This document shows positions 59,790-64,000 of a stretch of DNA of 64,000 nucleotides, piece by piece; position 1 is the stretch's first letter, and every line of letters starts with the position of its first letter. The position numbers and the translations under genes were made by a program. The notes beneath the pieces are model-generated. The model was given only the letters and a program-made list of their open reading frames with translations. It ran no database searches and was not told where the DNA came from. Source of the stretch: Cinnamomum chago (Eukaryota > Streptophyta > Magnoliopsida > Laurales > Lauraceae); assembly GCA_038049695.1 (NCBI GenBank), contig CP142452.1, positions 74,780,501 to 74,844,500 of the forward strand. Direction: 5' to 3'.

Positions 59790-60850
59790 TTATAAGCACA
59801 ACGCATGGGATTTTTCCCAAATTATGGGGTTCAATTTACAGAAGCTCCAATCATAATGTTGTGCAGATGCATATGGAACCACAAATACCCATGATGAGCA
59901 ACTAGCATACAAATGGATCAGAGAATTGAGGACGAACACATCAGAATCAAGCTCGAGCTTGACCGCCATGCCCTGCAAGGCTCTCCCCTCGTTGAGAGCG
60001 GCGAGCTCTGAGGCCACTTTGATGGCGAAAGGGAAGGCCACTTTGACCAAACAGCTCTAAGTAAACAATATTGACAAGGCTTTGAAATTGGTCAAAATGA
60101 TTAACAGTAAAATTTAATTGACTTGGCTTAAATGGTCACCAATGCTTGTTGGAGCATGATTTGTGCCTACAAGTTGTCCAAAACTCCTTGTGTTTCATGA
60201 TGACAATGGCCAACTCAACTGTTACACCAACTGGACACCTGTCTATCATGTATAATGTTTTTCTTTTCTGTTTTCTGATTGTTGGGTTTGTGAAGGCCAC
60301 GATGGAGCATGAGGGAGAAGAGGAGAAGGCTGTGTCTGGGGTTGGGGCTGGAGGCGTAGGCGCGGATGAGAGTGTTCCAGGAGTAGAGATTTGGGTGGGG
60401 GATTTGGTCGAACACGAGGCGAGCGTAGTCGAGGCTTGTGTTGGGAGAGAGGGTTAGGGCTGTGATGAGTCTGCTGGCGGAGTAGGGATCGAAGAAGAGG
60501 CCGAGACGGAGCATGCGGGCATGGATTTGCTTGGCTTGTGATTGGTTGGTGCATCGGTCGAGCAAGGATAGGGTCGGATGGTCAGGGAGGTTTGGTTTGG
60601 GGTCGGGACTTTGGGAGAAGGAGGAGGGGGCCTGGGGAAGGAAGAGGAGAGTATTTGGGAGGAGGGTTGCCTTTCTTGTGCACTCAAAACCCCAAGCACG
60701 CAAAACCCGCAACAATCCATGAATCCCCGAACATCTGACCCCATACCTGAATGAAAGAAAAAAAAACGAAGAGAGAGAGAGAGGGAGGGAGAGGGAGAGT
60801 AGAAGAGAGGACCCTTACCTGGCATACGAACGCGAGAGAAAGAGAGGAGC
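59790..60850 (-). pseudogene. PPR gene, N-terminal fragment (right arm), with a 230-bp insertion
   Basis: Minus-strand copy of the same PPR gene start as 51259-51711 (from about 60715 down to 60270: SLLDRCTNQSQAKQIHARML, then DYARLVFDQIPHPNLYSWNT). After a ~230-bp insertion (60269-60040) the PPR protein resumes. It reads FPFAIKVASELAALNEGRAL, then KLELDSDVFVLNSLIHLYAS, the next repeats of the same gene, and is lost near 59860. This copy therefore retains more of the gene than the left arm and shows that the sequence after PNNQK is an insertion. It is a truncated pseudogene. Confidence 0.82.
60040..60269 (-). mobile_element. ~230-bp insertion in the PPR coding region
   Basis: It interrupts the PPR frame between Lys-Thr (CAGAAAAC) and the following FPFAIK codons. 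It carries the same end as the candidate element at 51721. It has no coding. Type is unresolved; it may be a solo or deleted form of that element. Confidence 0.6.
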
Positions 60851-61068
60851 AAGAGGGAGAGCTTGAGGTGAATCCCAGGTACCTGCCGTTCAGAGCTCAG
60901 GATGAGGAAGATCGTCGTTCTCTGTTTTCATAAATGAGTCTCGTTGTGATGGAGGATGAAATGAAATGGGCGGGCTTTCAATAAATGGGCGGGCTACCAA
61001 AGTCGTTTGACCCTTTTCATCGCCCACACGTGCGGTTGGCACGCTTGAGCGGAGCATACGCTGCACTT
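60046..61068 (-). repeat. Large inverted repeat, right arm
   Basis: The reverse complement of 50884-51932. Its outer end (CATACGCTGCACTT) runs directly into gypsy-2 LTR sequence, with the shared bases CACTT at the junction. Confidence 0.9.
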
Positions 61069-61906
61069 CCAATCCTTCCCAAACTTCACCAAATCATCAC
61101 AAAACATAGAATCACTCCAATGCCCATTAACCAACATCATTTGGGCCCATTGATCTTCCAAATGGGTGGTGAAACCCCTATCCATCAATGGCCAACCATC
61201 CAATCAACAAAACCACTAAGCTCTAGGTAATTTCTAGGACTAATTAATAACATACATGAACTGAAAACACAGAATCAAAGAAATAAACATACATTCTAAG
61301 TTAGGAGTAAGTGCACTTGCCTTCTGCTTGGGAGAGAAGGTTTTGTAGAGAGAGAGAAATGGAAAAGAGATCCCAATGCAACAAGAAGAAGAAGATAATT
61401 GCTGCAGCTCCTAGAGGAATTCTCCCAGCACAGCAGTAGCTTAGAAAGAGGGAAATGAGAGAGGAAGAAGAGAGGAAATGAGGGATGAATAGTTGCTAGG
61501 GTTTATCTTGGGAATAGTGTAGTATTTATAGATTTTGGGGAGGGATTAATGACTGTAATAGCCTTTAGGTTTACATAGGATTAGGGTTAGGGTTAGGGGC
61601 TCTTTGGTCTTTAGGTTAGAAGGTTCTAGAGATGCACTTTTTACACTAAACCCCCTATAGATTACTAAAAACCATACTAAGGGCCTCCCTACACTAATAA
61701 ACCCTAGAATTACCCAAAACACCCTACTAACCAAATTACTAACCCAACTAAGCTAGTCTAACAATAACTTAGGAAAATCTATCTAATTACCCTGATTAGC
61801 CCCTAATTAGCATAATTAGCTAGTAATTATCAATAATTAGTATTAATTAGCAAATAAATAGTATTAAAAACACAATTAGAGGGCCCACAAAGGGTGGGGC
61901 CTCACA
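61064..61906 (-). repeat. Gypsy-2 5' LTR, outer-right piece
   Basis: About 843 bp matching 39707-40547 of the other LTR at about 98%. It ends GGGCCTCACA and is followed by the target duplication CTCCA (61907-61911). Confidence 0.92.
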
Positions 61907-63300
61907 CTCCAGGATGCAGCGTATTTTTCCAAGATTGATTTTCGATCTGGATATCATCAGATTTGATTTAAAGATCAAAATGTACAGAAGATTGCATTCC
62001 GAACTCGTTACGGTCACAATGAATTTTTAGTGATGTCATTTGGTTTAACAAATGCACCTGTAATTTTTATGGCTTTAATGAATAGAGAGTTTGCTTCGTA
62101 TCTAGACCAGTTTGTTGTGATCTTCATTGATGACATCCTGATATTTTCAAAGTCGGAAATGGAGCATTCACATCATCTGAGAACAGCCTTGCAGATACCA
62201 AGGAAGAATAAGTTGTATGCAAAACTAAAAAAGTGCGACTTTTGGTTGCAAAAGGTTGCATTTATGGTTCATATAATTACCAGAGATGGATTAGCTGTTG
62301 ATTCAGCTAAAATCAAAGCAGTTACCAATTGACAAAGTCCGAAGATCTGAAGAATGTACCAGAAGTTCGGAACTTCTTAGGGCTGGCGGGCTATTACAGG
62401 AGATTCGTCAAGGACTTCTCTAAGATAGTAGCACCGTTAACGAAACTGACTCGGAAGAATATTGTATTCCAATGGAATGATGCATGTGAGTCTAGTTTCT
62501 AGACTTTGAAGCAGAAGCGGATTTCAACCCTAATCCTGGTTTTACCTGAAAGAATAGGAGGATTGGAGATTTACTCAGATGCCTCAGGTATTGGATTGGG
62601 ATGTGTATTGATACAGAATGACAGGGTAATTGCCTACGGTTTGCGTCAGTTGAAAGAACATGAAAAGAATTATGCTATGCATGATTTAGAGGTCGCGGCT
62701 GTTGTATTCTCTTTGAAGCAATGAAGACACTATCTGTACGGAGAGACTTTTGAAGTCCATTGTGATCACATACGCCTTCAATACTTGTTCACTCAAAATG
62801 ATATCAATCTGAGGCAACGCCGTTGGTTAGAGCTCATCAAGGACTATGATTTTCGATTCACATATGTACTTGGAAAATGTAATGTCGTAGTGGATGCTTT
62901 GAGTCGGAAATCTGCTGACTTGACATCATTGGTAGATGAATGGAGTATAATTGAAGAATTTAGGGATTTTGATGTGTCTATCGAAATGGTGGACGATAAA
63001 GTGATGGTTGCTGCAATGTCCGTATTCGAACCGATTCTTATCCAGCAAATCAAGGATAGACAATTTGAAGATCCTGAATTGGTAAGAAGTAAGGATAATA
63101 TTGCAACGAAACTAAACTTTGTGTTGGTGGAAGGAGTTCTCTATTTCAGAGATAGATCATGCCAGATATTCTATACATCTAAGAAGCACTAAAATGTCTA
63201 TAAATCTCAAGAATAGATTTTGATGGAATAACATAAAGCGGGAGATAGCAAATTATATACCTTCTTGCTTGACTTGTCAACGTGGCTGTAATATGTTTTA
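61907..63300 (+). mobile_element. Gypsy-3, right piece: reverse transcriptase, RNase H, integrase start
   Basis: It continues the plus-strand gypsy interrupted at 37277: FSKIDF and YHQI, then MSFGLTNAPVIFMALMNREF and FIDD, RNase H ([18 protein letters not shown]), ADALSR-type connection and the integrase zinc region near 63270. It is badly broken and its coding part ends near 63300 without an LTR. From 62348 on it is the second copy of 46678 onward. Confidence 0.87.
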
Positions 63301-63465
63301 CCTTTAAAAGGAAAAAAAAAAAGCATAGTGTCAGTCAAATATTGAAGGGCCCAACAAAAAATCTTGCAACAAAGCTTGTGAGACGTGATGCTCATGTACG
63401 TACTGCACGATAAACGTGAACCACGAAGGAAGATGATCCCTTGTTTGGACCAATGAAGGGTGCTG

Positions 63466-63640
63466 CATGGGAAGCAAAAAAAAAAAATTTAAGTGGAGGA
63501 GATGAGATGTCATTATCTGCCTCACATGTGGTACACCTGAACCACAAAATGGCATGGGAAGCAAAAAAAAAAATTTAAGTGGAGGAGATGAGATGTCATT
63601 ATCTCCCTCACATGTGGTACACCTGAACCACGAAATGGCA
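63466..63640. repeat. ~84-bp direct tandem repeat, two units (duplicated copy)
   Basis: Same pair as 47795-47965, with slightly longer A runs after GGGAAGC. Confidence 0.9.
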
Positions 63641-63931
63641 TCTGCGAAAAGACTTTTTATATGTTTACATGTACTATTACTTTATAGCAAATTCCCCATA
63701 TTATTAATCACTAAATGGCATTCTTATGTACTTTTCCTTTTTTCTTCCCATCAGATGATAATCTCCTGTGAAAGATATATAAGATGATAATGGCATCTGC
63801 GAATGAAATGGCCCACCCCCCAAATGGGAGTCATTGAAAGGTTGACGCGACTTCCAAGTTCAAACAACGCATTATACTGCTCACACCGTGGAGAGATAAA
63901 ACAAAGCAAGAAGCTTTCCCGATGGCCTTTA

Positions 63932-64000
63932 GGGTCTGTTTAGGAAGGGGGGGGGAATGGGGGGGAGGAAAAAAATGGGGGGAAAGTGATTTTGGAGGGT
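63932..64000. mobile_element. Tourist-like MITE, cut by window end
   Basis: Starts GGGTCTGTTTAGGAAGG after TTTA, identical to the start of 48258-48641. Only the first ~69 bp lie inside the window. Confidence 0.7.

Larger units (their letters stand above)
37278..61906 (-). mobile_element. Gypsy-2: minus-strand chromovirus-type gypsy with a 14.4-kb foreign block inside its 5' LTR
   Basis: The outer ends are defined by the target duplication CTCCA at 37273-37277 and 61907-61911, which rejoins gypsy-3 sequence. Parts on the minus strand: 3' LTR 37278-40547, internal region 40548-46472, and 5' LTR pieces 46473-46674 and 61064-61906. The middle ~2.2 kb of the 5' LTR, compared with the 3' LTR, is replaced by 46675-61063. 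The primer site is TGGTACCAGAGC, close to the initiator-Met type. The internal region holds Gag (46302-45163), protease, reverse transcriptase, RNase H, integrase and a chromodomain-like tail (to 40561), with a MITE inside integrase and about half a dozen breaks. The comparable LTR ends differ by about 2%, suggesting about 0.8-1 million years. Confidence 0.85.
62348..64000 (+). repeat. Segmental duplication, right copy (paralog of 46678-48350), runs off the window
   Basis: Matches the left copy at about 99% to the last base of the window. Here the left border is natural: gypsy-3 sequence is continuous across 62347/62348. So this is the donor-like copy and the junction at 46675-46678 is the new one. 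Confidence 0.9.

Noticed and set aside
50875-61077. Reading 50884-61068 as a single intact Mutator-like element
   Set aside because: The flanking 9-mers do not match, and the right end joins an LTR with shared CACTT and a 2.2-kb loss; kept only as a hypothesis.
61575-61605. TTAGGG-like triple repeat
   Set aside because: Only three imperfect units inside an LTR; the other LTR copy has fewer; not telomeric.
1-64000. CRISPR arrays, rRNA or tRNA genes, bacterial operons
   Set aside because: None seen; the direct repeats present are tandem or LTR repeats, and gene structure is eukaryotic.

Overview
The window is nuclear DNA of a flowering plant. It has spliced genes with GT-AG introns, plant-only gene families (plant MBD, DEMETER/ROS1, BAHD acyltransferase, PPR, FAR1/FHY3, GRF-type zinc finger), and dense nests of Ty1/copia and Ty3/gypsy elements with MITEs. 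I cannot place it to family. There is no sign of prokaryotic or organellar sequence.

Layout. (1) 1-2551: a methyl-CpG-binding-domain (MBD) gene, cut at its 3' side by a copia LTR at 2552. (2) 2766-5460: no gene seen. (3) 5461-7170 and 21239-21977: the upstream region and decayed first exon of a second, tandem MBD copy. A 14-kb copia element (copia-A, 7171-21233, target duplication AGAAG) has landed in its 5' part, and a young, whole-looking copia (copia-B, 10860-17971) is nested inside copia-A. (4) 21978-27425: a minus-strand chromovirus-type gypsy (gypsy-1) lacking its 5' part. (5) 28742-34830: a DEMETER/ROS1-type DNA glycosylase pseudogene, split by a very young non-autonomous gag-only LTR element (29456-34664, duplication AATAA). 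(6) 35369-35745: a hAT MITE. (7) 35930-63300: an old plus-strand gypsy (gypsy-3) split by a minus-strand gypsy (gypsy-2), whose two outer ends at 37278 and 61906 still carry the matching duplication CTCCA.

The most unusual part is the 5' LTR of gypsy-2. About 2.2 kb of it is replaced by about 14.4 kb (46675-61063) that starts with a second copy of gypsy-3 and its flank. The block 46678-48350 is about 99% identical by eye to 62348-64000, which runs off the window. This foreign block carries a BAHD acyltransferase first exon with a hAT element in its intron, then two inverted copies of a ~1-kb PPR-gene piece (50884-51932 and 60046-61068). The inverted copies enclose a FAR1/FHY3-type gene and a GRF zinc-finger membrane-protein gene.

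The host genes show no operon-like logic. The best candidates for living genes are the FAR1-like gene (with one homopolymer frameshift), the GRF gene and possibly MBD copy 1. The other host loci are fragments. Percent identities are by-eye counts, not computed alignments. Ages assume a commonly used plant rate of about 1.3e-8 substitutions per site per year and are rough.
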